The notes below the pieces were generated by a model, which was given only the letters and a program-made list of their open reading frames with translations, ran no database searches and had not been told where the DNA came from. A stretch of 64,000 bases of DNA from the NCBI GenBank assembly GCA_026724425.1, contig JAIUCV010000003.1, positions 46,153,283-46,217,282 on the forward strand, in the 5' to 3' direction. Positions 38,570 through 49,900 of this stretch are shown in pieces. A program made the position numbers and the translations under genes. Each line of letters starts with the position of its first letter. Within the stretch, counting starts at the first letter, position 1. Source of the DNA: Erythrophleum ivorense. Its lineage: Eukaryota; Streptophyta; Magnoliopsida; Fabales; Fabaceae.

Positions 38570-39426
38570 AGATGAGCAATGGGTATATAGTTAAAGAAAT
38601 AAAGGATTGATAATAAACAACAAGATTATAACTGAATGACGTAGAATCAAAGTGTATACATGTAATCTGAAACCTTATTGCTGATGGCATGGAGGAGCTT
38701 CAAATGACAAGCTGAACAGTTATCCGATCTGAATGAATTAGTTAGAACAACAAAAGCAGCTAAAATTGGGAATAAAATTCTGTGAATGAAGTATTAATTA
38801 AAGGACATTAATTGAACCCTGTTATAAATTTTATGGGATGCAATCCAGAAAACACAAACCTGCTTACGCAGTACAGGTTGGTATTAAGGGTGACAATATT
38901 GGCAATGAGTATGTAGATAAAGAAATAAAGAATGTCGACTAAAAATTTTATTCGAAACTGAAAGAAATATAATCAAAGTGTAAAATTGTAATCTCACCGC
39001 TTAACGTTCATGGAATGAAAAAGTTGCGAATGAAAGCATGAATTGATTTCAATTTTCTATCAATTAGTTGAAAAAACAAATATATCTGTAATTAGATAAT
39101 CACATAAAAATTGAAAAATGGTTTAGGTATAAAAATCTGAGCAGACTTAGTTGATTCATGTGAAAAAACAAAGTAACAAACCACACTGCGGATAACAGCA
39201 TACAAAGCAAACACAATCTTATGCAATGAAGTATGGTACATGTACACCTAGGAGACCGACTATGAGAAGATTATCAATGAGTAAATAAATAAACCTTGAT
39301 AGACTTAATAATCACGGTTATTGAAACTTAAAAAGGTAGAATTAAAGTGTAAAATTGTAAACTCACCCTTTCATGCTGATGCCATGAAATAGTTGGAAAT
39401 GAAAGAATAAAAAGATTTTGAATCTC
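38570..39426. repeat. ~350-bp tandem repeat array, left part
   Basis: Units start near 38575, 38905 and 39277. Each contains 'caatgagtatatagataaa', then 'gaaactgaaagaggtagaa.caaagtgtaaaattgtaatctcacc', then '(a)tgatgccatggaa.agttg', with variants. The third unit is cut by the CACTA element and resumes after 53270. Its two halves total about 356 bp, matching the period. Confidence 0.7.
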
Positions 39427-40055
39427 CACTACAAGAAAAAGCCAAATTTGCGACGGAAAATTCCGTCGCTAAATAAGGATTTTTCCGTCGCAAAATACTT
39501 ATCGACGGAATTGGAGACGGAAAAATTTTTGTCGCAAATTTTGCTGTCGCTAAATTATTAGCGACGGAAAAAAATAACCGTCATTATTTACTGACGGTAA
39601 TTTCCGTAGCAAAATAAAATTCCGTCGCAAAATTTGAGGATAACCTATCCTTAATCAGCGACGAACTAACGACGAAAATATTCTGTCGCTAATTAGTGAC
39701 GGATTCAGCGACGATAACTTCCGTCGCTAATTAGCGACAAAATCAGTGACAAAAATTTACGTTGCTAATTAGTGACAGAAATCAGTGACAATAATTTCCG
39801 TCGCTAATTTGTGACAGATTCAGCGACGATAACTTCCGTCGCTGATCAGCGATGAAATCAGTGACAATAATTTTCGTCGTTAATTTGTGACGGATTCAGC
39901 GACGATAACTTCCGTCGCTGATCAGCGATGAAATCAATGACAATAATTTCCGTCGCTAATTTGTGACGGATTCAATGACAATAATTTCCGTCGCTAATCA
40001 GCGACGAAATCAATGACAACATTTTTCATCACTAATTTCAGCGACGAAATCAGAC
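39427..40055. repeat. CACTA subterminal repeats, left (3') end
   Basis: More than 20 direct and inverted copies of a GCGACGGAA-like word, the type of motif bound by TnpA. From about 39700 to 40010 they are organised in a higher-order unit of ~80-90 bp (ttcagcgacgataacttccg ... gatcagcgatgaaatca ... aatttgtgacgga) repeated at least three times. Confidence 0.9.
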
Positions 40056-40323
40056 ATAAAAATTGTGTTAATTTTTTTTGAAAATGAATTCTAAACTTAA
40101 TTTAATATTATATGTGTTTTTTTTTGTTTGCCTATGCAATGAAAAATAATAAAAGCAACCTAAAAGAAAGTTAATTGAGAATAATATGATACTTGATGAA
40201 AATTTTCTCCCAATCCAAAAAAGTACAATACAATAACGATTAATTAAAAAGTAACAAATTCTTCACTAGTAGTTCAAAAACAAATTGTAACAATTCTCTA
40301 CTAAAGGCATTTACAGAAAATCC

Positions 40324-43127
40324 TTATGGAGGAGGACGATCATCAAGGCCGGTCTTCTCAGGTACTAAGGCTTCTGGGATAGGGTCTGATGAGGCACGAG
40401 ATAACCGCAGTTCAAGTTCTTGTAATCTATCGAGTGTTTGTTGATGCTCTCCCAGTAGAGACAAAATTTGTTGATGTTGCTCTGTTATGCGTTGATTTTG
40501 CTCTCTAAGTTCTTGGTTCTCTTGTCTCAAAGGTGCTGTCTCTGTGGCAATCCTCCTGCGTAATTCCTCTTCAAAATCGGAATGAAGTCCTGAGTTATGG
40601 ATAGAAGAAGAAGTTCCCCGGGAGCAGCTAGCATCAATATCATGAGCCTCAGATCCAACCCCAAAGATGCGACCCCTCTTATTTTTACCACCTACAGCCT
40701 CTAACCATAAGGCAACTTCATCATCATCTTCTACATCATTTGATGCAACGCCTGTTGAATCCTAAGTAGAAGTTCTGGCATTCTTAAGCCTCAAGTAATC
40801 AGCCTGTTGAAGGGAACAAAGGAAGACAAGTTTATAATAAGGAAAACAGTGACAATGCATCTAGAACAAAAGAATATGCACATGTTGAAGCATTCCATAT
40901 GTCATATAGTATTAACATGAAGTGTGATGATATGATAAAGAATAAATACCATAAAACTACAAATATATTCATCCGTCACAATGAAAACAATGATTAAGTG
41001 TATGGAAAAAATATGCAATGAGGCTAATAGCCATAGAGACAATTGAATGAGTAAAAAACATTCAATAAACAATCACACAATTCCACTGATGATTATAATA
41101 GAAAATAAATATGTAAAGAACAACAAGTTCTGGCCTTGAGCACAAATTCATGGCAATCAAAAAGAAAAAATCAAAATTTACACTACACCTAATTAGGTTG
41201 TTTGCCATTAGTACAAATCTAATGACAATTGAAATAAAAAAACAAGAGTCATACTATAGCTAGTCAGGCCTTCAGCCAGCAATAAAATTCCAATGACAAT
41301 CAAAACAAAAAAGTAAAACTCACATATTGTCCATAAAACCTTCAACTGTCTACACAAGTTTAGTGACAAGTAAAGCGAAAAATAAAAACTAACGTTATAG
41401 CTAGTCATGCTTCAGTTGTCAACACAAATCTAGTGACCATAAAAATAAAAAGCAAAGCGGACAGTACAACTAGTTAGGCCTTCAATTATGAGCATAATCT
41501 TAATAAGAATGAAAACAAAAGGCAAGACACACATAACAGCTAGTCAGGCCTCTGGCCGTCAGCACAATCCCAGTGAGGATCAAAACACACAACAAGACTA
41601 ATACTACAACTAGTCAGGCCTCCGGCCGTCAGCATAAAATTCCAATAACAATCAAAACAAAAAAGTAAGACTCACATATTGTCCATAAGACCTTTAGCTG
41701 TCAACACAAGTCTAATAACCAAGCAAAGTGAAAAATAAAAACTAATGCTATAGCTAGTTAGGCTTCAGCCATCAGCACAAATCCAATGACCGTAAAAATA
41801 AAAAGCAAAACGGACAGTACAGCTAGTCAGGCCTTCAGTTATAAGCACAATCTTAGTAAGAATGAAAACAAAAGGCAAGACACACACTACAGCTAGTCAG
41901 GCCTCTGGCCGTCAGCACAATCCCAGTAAGGATCAAAACACACAGCAAGACTAATACTACAACTAGTCAGGCCTCCGGCCGTCAGCATAAACCCAATAAG
42001 AAAAAAAAAAGAAAAATATATACATACATAAACTTCAGCTGCCCTATGGTCCACAAATTGACCAGTTGCCTCGTCATAATGCGTGTGCTTGAATAATTCA
42101 AACATTGTAGGTGGTCTTCCAAGCTGTGAAGTCTGTAATTATTTATTAATATCAGTTACCTCGTATATTAAATAAATGATGATTGCCTATGAATTTAAAT
42201 GCTTACCAATCTCCTCTTATGCTCAGTTGAGGGAATGCTTCCCCCTTTATGTTGCATTCCTCCTGTGGTAGATGCCCGGTTATTTTTAGCTGTTTGACAT
42301 ACAACTTTATAATCATCTGACTCCCAATAATGCTTCAATTGGACCATTACATCGTCAGGGATCCAACTAGGCGTAATCCCTTTCTCCAAATCCAACCGAA
42401 CTGTGTGCATTGCATTTCGCAAGACGTCACCACACTTTTTGTTCCAATTGCGTCTAATTGTTTGGTCATATTGTGACAACCACTTATATTTCTTCTGCAT
42501 AAACAAAAGAAAAATCAAAACTTCAAATAGAATAAGGAAAAATAAATCAACAAATGATATATATATATATATATATATAATAGGGTAAGATATATACCGC
42601 CCATTCATCAAACCACAGCTGTCGAACCTCAGGAGGCGTTACTTTCCAACTGTGACATGGATATTCAAATTTTGCTTGAATTACTGGGAGAATATCACGA
42701 ACAACAGCAACAACAGGATTAAACCTAATCATTTAACAATGATAATTGCAAATGTTATAATGACACTTTGTTATTAGCTAAATAATAAACAAAACAGTAC
42801 AAATTTTATAACTTACGTATGCTTGTCAGGATACAACCATATTCGACCATCTGTGGGGTCACGACCAAAAGGTTGGATAGGTGGTATAGGTGTAGAACTA
42901 GTGGAAGGACCCTGAGAAGTGGGATGCAAGTGTTGCGAGCCAGAAGACGGTACCAGAGGAGATGATACAGGTGATACTGAGGGTCTCCTAGATGATTTAG
43001 GCATGATTGGAGCTGATGGAGGTGCAGTGGAGGCATCTGGTACTATAGGAGATGGCTGAGGATGCAGAGGTAGTGGTGCAGATGTACTCCACCAGGCACG
43101 AACTCGCCTAGTGCCACGACCAGCCAT
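40324..43127 (-). pseudogene. TnpA-like CACTA accessory transposase (one nonsense codon)
   Basis: Inferred exons on the minus strand are 43127-42817, 42724-42598, 42494-42207, 42132-42034 and 40803-40324; all junctions are GT-AG and in phase (434 codons plus stop). Order: a basic Ser/Pro-rich N-terminus (MAGRGTRR), DGRIWLYPD, WKVTPPEVRQLWFDEWA, WLSQYDQTIRRNWNKKCGD, IPDDVMVQLKHYWESDDYK, then QLGRPPTMFELFKHTH, which is typical of the plant Ptta/En/Spm transposase family (Transposase_24). The last exon has a Gln/Glu-rich coiled coil (RQENQELREQNQRITEQHQQ) like the TnpA dimerisation region. A TAG at 40764-40762, early in the last exon, would remove the coiled coil. TnpA-type proteins bind subterminal repeats. 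The fourth intron (1.2 kb) holds tandem repeats, and its 5' splice site is the least certain. Confidence 0.75.
41210..42000. repeat. Minisatellite with higher-order period in the TnpA intron
   Basis: A basic unit of about 60-75 bp built on 'ctagtcaggcctccggccgtcagcacaa' is repeated some 11-12 times with variation. Blocks about 350 bp apart are more alike: the ccaat(g/a)acaatcaaaacaaaaaagtaa.actcacatattgtccata segment recurs at 41284 and 41636. This indicates amplification of a multi-unit block. Confidence 0.8.
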
Positions 43128-43278
43128 CTATATATGCAATAACAAGCCTTTAAGTTAGTATAAGTTAGCAAAAAGTTAAATAAAAAATGTAAGCAAGATA
43201 AATACAACGCAAATAAAGTAGCAAAATACATTATCAAAACAATATCGAAGTCAAAATTAAATTAATCTCAACCATAAT

Positions 43279-46200
43279 TTATGCATCATCATCTTGTTCA
43301 TCATCTTCATCACCCTCGTCTAGATTGTTGTTGTCGTCGTCGTCGTCGTCATCATCATCATCATCGTCATCGTCATCTTCTTCTTCTTCTTCTTCTTCTT
43401 CTTCTTCAACTATGTTAGCGGTTGACATATCTATCTCCTCATAGGAGCCTTCAGGGTCTCTTAAGTTATGACTTTCGTCATTCGGGACAATTGCAGGTAA
43501 GATGACTTCTAATCCATCCACTTGAAATGCCCCTATGTTTGTTTCAGACGTAGGAGCATCAATTATACTACGGGCCTTAACTTTAATAACAGCTAACCAA
43601 TTAGTCTTCTGAGGGCAACTAGGATAATGCGCATAATACACTTGTGTTGCTTGTTGAGCAAATATGAATGGATCAAACTTGTTATACCTCCTTAACTCAT
43701 GAACTTCAACAATCCCATATTGTCTATGAACTCTCATCCCACGATTAGGTAAAGGATCATACCATTGACAATTGAATAATACTAATCGCTTTACAGGAAC
43801 CCCTGTGTATTCTATCTCCACAATCTCTTCCAGAATGCCATAAAAGTTATACTCTGATTGTGCAAAGTCAGTCCCTTTAATGCATACACCACTATTTATG
43901 GTTGATTTTCGATGGCTCAATGAATGTATGTGAAATCTATACCCATTGACAAAGTAAATAGGCCAAGTTCTAATGCTTCTCTTTGGTCCCCGAGCAATGT
44001 CATGTAAAAATGGATCTAGAACATTGTTGGCTGGGTTTTGAACCTGTGTGGAATGTTAAAAATATTGTACATGAGTTGACACTTTGTTCTAAGACATAAT
44101 TAATATCCATGCTATATTACTACTTACATGTGCTTGGAACCAAGAGGAAAATTTTGATTCAATTTGAGCTTCTATCTCAATATCCGCAATTTGAGGATTG
44201 GACAAAGTTAACTCATGTACAAATAAACTACAGAACAAAGAAATGCAGTTAACATTTACAAATAAGTGATATTACAAATAAGTGTTTAATAAACAATATC
44301 ACTTACTTGATATATGGTTGTACTTCATCACAATTTATTAGAACATATTTTGTGGCAGCTTTCACTTCTTGATCATTCAAGAAACGAGACTTGCATTCTC
44401 CAGATGGCCTTCCAGGATAATTAAAAATAGAAATTACAGGAAGGCCAGGTTCTCCGCCATCATCATTTCTTGGAGGTCTCGTTATTCTTGATGGCACATC
44501 ATGCGCAAAGTAATGCAAGCAAAATGTGGTAATCTCCTCAATGATATAAGCTTCACATATAGATCCTTCCACTCGAGCTTTATTTTTGACTTTTTGCTTC
44601 AAAGTATGGAGGAATCTACAAAAAGAGTAGTCCAGTAAGGATTTAATGCCTTTTAAACATATATTCATTCTACACATATAGTGATATGCTTTATTACCTT
44701 TCAAATGGATACATCCACCGATATTGAACAGGTCCTCCGACCTTGGCTTCATAGGGAAGGTGGATGGGTAGATGTTCCATTGAGTCAAAGAACCCAGGGG
44801 GGAAGACCTTCTCTAACTTACACAATGTCACTACAATGTTCTGCTCTAATAATTCTAATTGAGCCATTGCTAAGGTTGTGGAATAAACTTCTCTAAAGAA
44901 TTGACTAAGCTCGGTTATAGGATTCCATATAGCTTCAGGCAGAGTGCTAAAGGCAATGGGCAGTAAGCGTTGCATGAACACATGACAATCATGACTCTTC
45001 ATTCCATATAGCTTTGCTTCCTTCATGTCAACACATCGGGCCAAATTAGATGCATATCCATCAGGGAGTCTCAAGTTCTTTACCCATTGACAAACTGCTC
45101 GTTTTTGTTCTATATTTAAAGTATATTGTGCTTTAGGCTTTAGAACTTTCCCTCCTTTGTTGACAAGTTCTAATTCTTTTCGGCGACAATATTCTTCTAC
45201 GTCTAACCGAGCTTGTGTATTATCTTTAGTCTTTCCCTTTATGTCCATGACGGTAAAAAATAAGTTGTCAAACACATTTTTCTCAACATGCATGACATCA
45301 AGATTATGTCGAATGAGGTTAGTTTTCCAATAAGGCAATTCCCAAAATATGCTCTGTTTTGTCCAATGGTGTGTGTTCCCATATCCTTCAATTGGTACAA
45401 GTTCTCCCATCTCTGTCACTTTGGGCAGATTGCACACTCTTTGCCAAACTTCCTCTCCATCTAACCGTGGCGGAGACATAGATTGCTCAACTCTATTCTT
45501 ATAAAAAGAGTTTTTATTTCTCCTGTATGCATGATCTGGTAGAAGAAATCGTCGATGACAGTCAAAGAAAGATGTTTTCCGTGCATGCTTCAGTTGAAAT
45601 GACTTCGAGTTCTCCATACATATGGGGCATGACAATCTCCCTGCTGTCATCTAACCAGATAACATGCCATATGCGGGGAAGTCATTGATTGTCCATAATA
45701 GTGCAGCACGCATTTTAAAATTCTGTCTCAATGACGCATCATATGTTAGTACACCATCAGTCCATAATGATTTTAGTTCATCTATTAATGGTTGAAGATA
45801 AACATCAATTTTGCCTTTGGGATTGCTAGGACCAGGGATAATCAGTGTCAAGAACATATACTCTTGTCTCATGCACATTGCTGGTGGTAAATTGTATGGA
45901 GTGACGATAACTGGCCAACAAGAATACTTTCTCCCATATTGTCCAAATGGTGTAAAACCATCAGCACATAATCCAAGCCGAACATTCCGTGGATCATATG
46001 CAAAGTCAGGATAGGTGTTGTCAAACACCTTCCATGCTTCTCCATCAGATGGGTGAGTAAGAATACCAAAATCTCGACGATTTTCATAATGCCACCTCAT
46101 TTCCTTTGCTATTTTCTTAGAAGCAAATAATCTCTGAAGTCTGGGAATCAGTGGTAAGTACCATAATTGCTTGGCTGCAATTTTCTTCTTTCTTCCATGA

Positions 46201-46973
46201 CACTTCCTTACAGCATACCGTGCTTCACCACAAAACTTACAATGGGTTGCATTCACATCATCTTTATAATACAACATACATCCAGTGACACAGCAATCGA
46301 TCTTCATATAACCAAGCCCTAATTTTGACACCAATTTTTTTGTTTGATACAGGTCTTTAGGCATGCGTGTATCTTTGGGTTGTGTCCTCCGCATAAGACG
46401 TGAAACTAAATTGTAACCTTGTTGTGACATATTGGTCTCTACCTTAATGCTTAGTAACTGCACAGCTGCTGAAAGTTCAGATTCCTCTTCACAACCTTCC
46501 CACAAGGGTTGTTGTGCAGCCTGCAACATGTCATAAAATGCCCTTGCATCTGGATTTGGTAGCTCTTCAGTACTTTCGTTGTGATTATCCCTAAAACTTG
46601 GCCCAGCTGCATCCATTACCATGGTCTCATATTGTGTCAGTTGCTGCGCCCCATAGGAGACATGTTCAACTCCTGGCACTGAACACATGGGTGAATGATG
46701 CAAGGAAGACGTTTCACCATGACTGGTCCATATATAGTAGTCCGGCTTGAATCCATTTTTATAAATATGCACTTTAACCTCATCAAGACTTAGATGATTC
46801 TTGCATTTACATCGGGCACATGGACACCTAATCTTTTCCGAGTGCAAAAAAGAAGGCAATTGGCATGCATGGGCAAGAAACTCCTCAACACCTTGTTCAA
46901 ACTCTGTTGTAAAGTGTCGACGACTCGAATCTACTCTATTATACATCCATCTTCGATTTTCTGGCACCTCCAT
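43279..46973 (-). pseudogene. TnpD-like CACTA transposase (one nonsense codon)
   Basis: Inferred exons are 46973-44698, 44615-44307, 44227-44128 and 44043-43279, with in-phase GT-AG junctions and about 1149 codons. Order: transposase-associated zinc-binding region (RCPCARCKCKNH, GFKPDYYIWTSHGE), Transposase_21 core with CKFCGEARY, LRLGLCADGFTPFG-like NVRLGLCADGFTPFGQYG and YDASLRQNFKMRAALLWT, then LDVMHVEKNVFDN, a DUF4218 region (CVDMKEAKLYGMKSHDCHV, GPVQYRWMYPFER), and a DUF4216 region (GYRFHIHS, YNFYGILEEIVEIEY, FNCQWYDP). It ends in a Glu/Asp tail. TnpD proteins cut CACTA ends. A TAG at 45653-45651 replaces the Trp expected in SGW before TAGRLSCP; no other stop interrupts about 1150 codons. 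Start chosen: ATG at 46973. Confidence 0.85.
43326..43408. repeat. Trinucleotide repeat encoding the acidic tail
   Basis: Runs of gtc/atc (Asp) and ttc (Glu) triplets on the plus strand encode about 10 Glu followed by about 16 Asp near the TnpD C-terminus. Confidence 0.9.
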
Positions 46974-49900
46974 TCTATCTCCCAATCATTCTAACCAAAA
47001 AATAAACTATGATTAATATCTCTCAATTTTTATAAACATGAGCCATAAAAAGGGATGGCCATAGGGCTTCCCTATGATTCAACCATACCATTATCTCAAC
47101 TCCTAGAGTTTATCTTTCAGCACATAGGTAAGGCTACATAGTTATAGCAATTACACAGCAAAGGCTCAAGGAAATGAATTTACCTAAGTTCAAGTCATTC
47201 GCAACAAGACATATAAATGCATGATTGGGAGAATGTTAGCCTAAATTACAACAAGATATATAAGAAAAATAGTAGAATCAAACAAAAAGACTTTTACTTC
47301 TAATCTTAGAGTGAAAAAAAAGAGGCACACAAATTATGAAGATACAATGAACATTGCCTGATGTAAAGAATTTCAACTCATGGTCGCATAAGGGAGTTAA
47401 GTATAAGAATGAAAATTGGAAGCAATAAAATTTATGATATAATAGGTTTCTCGCTTTCTTTGCGCCAATCAAGTTTTGCTTCTTTTTTCTACATCTGTTA
47501 ATAAGTCTCACTAAATGAAGCAATTCTTATGGGTTGTATAATAATTTTTGGACTATTAAAGTGCTAAATTGTATCTATGCATAGGCCCCTTGCTATTTGA
47601 GTGGACCCATGAACATTGCTCTTATTCTAATTCTAATGATAGGAGGGAGAAAACATATCTTCTGTTAAGAAGCTAATTGTATGACAAAGATACAGATAGT
47701 GAATACATGGTCCTAATGGTTCATATATAATTGAATTGGTTCTTAGTTGATTTTTATGCTAGACATGGAAGCTAGAAAGGATATTTGGTCAATAAACGAA
47801 TAATTAGTATTTTCATGAACAAATATCCTTTATGTAGATATATGAATTGGTTTAGTCTTTCACATGATCCAAATATCCTTTCACATGATCCATCTATGTC
47901 AAATACTAATTCTAGTTACTTTAGACATTTTTATATGTAAATGTCTAAAGTAGCTTGAATCAGGACACTGATCTATAAAAATGTCTAAAGTTTGCAGGAT
48001 CAAAATGAGATTAGTGCCTGGATTTATTAGCAACATAACATTTACATATATACTACCCCAATTCTACAAATAGTTTGACCTTTTTAATCACTGAAAATTG
48101 TTGCATTATAAATTTTAAAAAAATAAAGTAGAATTTCAAAATATATTTGTTGATAAAAAGAAAAAAGTTTAGGTATAATTATGTTTATTTTTTAGACTTT
48201 TTAATTAAAAAATGACATATAATATTTTTTATACTTCAACACTATATGAATATTGATTTCAATAATTTTTTCCACATATTATTTTATGAAAAAATTTTTG
48301 TAACAAATATTTAAAAAATTACACCTAAATTTTATGAAAGGAAAAATCTCAACATCTTAAAGCAGAGTTACATAACATTTAGCCTTTCCATTTCTATTGG
48401 GATTAAATTTAGATACAATTTGTTATATTTTTGTTATTAATTTTTTTTAATTAAGACATGATAAGTTTACAAGTTAATTAAAAACTAAATAGTTATTTAT
48501 AAAAAGTTAAACACTTGTATTTATTATTAAAAATATACACTTATCATATTTAATTAAAGTATCCAATAATAAAAAGATAAAAAATTATATGCAATTTTCT
48601 TTTTCATTTCATCACATGGTATGCTCATAAAAAACAATTGTTTATAGAGAATGGGAAAAGGGAAACAATCATTCTCACTTAATTGCATTCACACTTACGA
48701 TGACCACTAATGATCAAGTTTGACTATCATATAAATTTCTATGCTTGCAACGTTAATTCTTGCATGGTTGAAGCTAATAACAAATAATAAATAAAAGGCG
48801 TATCACAAAATGCATAAAGAGAAGAGTCATTTTTCTTTTTGTTTTTTTTTTCGGAGGTGGGGGGGGGGGAGCAAACTCAAATGTGCCATTATTACCAGTA
48901 AAACATTAACTTAAGCTCTCAATAAAATTTAAATTTTTTTTTTATTTTAAAGACATTTCACCTATCACTAAACCATATTTATTGGACTCTAAGAAAAAGA
49001 GAATAATTTAAGAAATCTTATATGCAAAAGCATATAAGATTTTTGTCCTTTTTATCAAAAGACGAGAGATTTGTTGTATTTAATAGCATATTTGTTATGA
49101 AAAAAGTGGATAAATTATCTCTCATCTTGCTTAGTATGATAGGAGAGAAAAATTATTTATTTTTTCTTATTTAATTATATTAAAAATAAGAAAAAATACA
49201 TATAAATAAAATATTATATTATTATATTATTCTCTTTTAATTAAATATATGTATCATAAATATAATATATCTCATACTTATTCATTTATATTAATATAAA
49301 TGTGTATTTATTTATCTTAATCTTTATATATTTTATTATTTATTTATAATTACTTTTTATTTTCATTTTTAAAAATTTTATATAATCAAAATTTCTCTCC
49401 AATAGAGAGAACATTGAAGAATGTCTATTTTATATCAATATATATATATATATATATAATATTTTAATTTCGGACATGCATTCTTTTTCTCTACCAAAAG
49501 CATCACACAGTATATATCTATTTCCCCCCCCATCACGCTTAGCTCTTACAAGAGTCCTATTCATAAGCTTGGAAGAACACTTTACACACTTAGCTCTTAT
49601 AGGAGTCCTATTCAAAGATGGAATGATCTCTTTGCGTTTGGAAAAATGTCTATAAGACCTAGTCCAAAACTGAATTGGGTTATAGAACTTTTTAAAAGCT
49701 TCACCTCATATATGTCAAATATACAATGACTTCTTGGTGTTTGTAAAAATGTCTATAAGAGATGGTCAATAAACGAAGCTACAGAAAGGATGTTTGGTTA
49801 ATAAACTTTAAAGGATATATATCTACAGTTTTCTACCCGAGATCTTGAACCATAAATACTACTGAAGCTCATTTGTTCAGGAATATAATTATACTTAGAA

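Noticed and set aside
46973..46985. Start of TnpD at 46985 instead of 46973
   Set aside because: The codon at 46985 is TTG; the first ATG in frame is at 46973.
46794..47016. Plus-strand frames opposite the TnpD N-terminus
   Set aside because: They are antisense shadows of the well-supported transposase exon.
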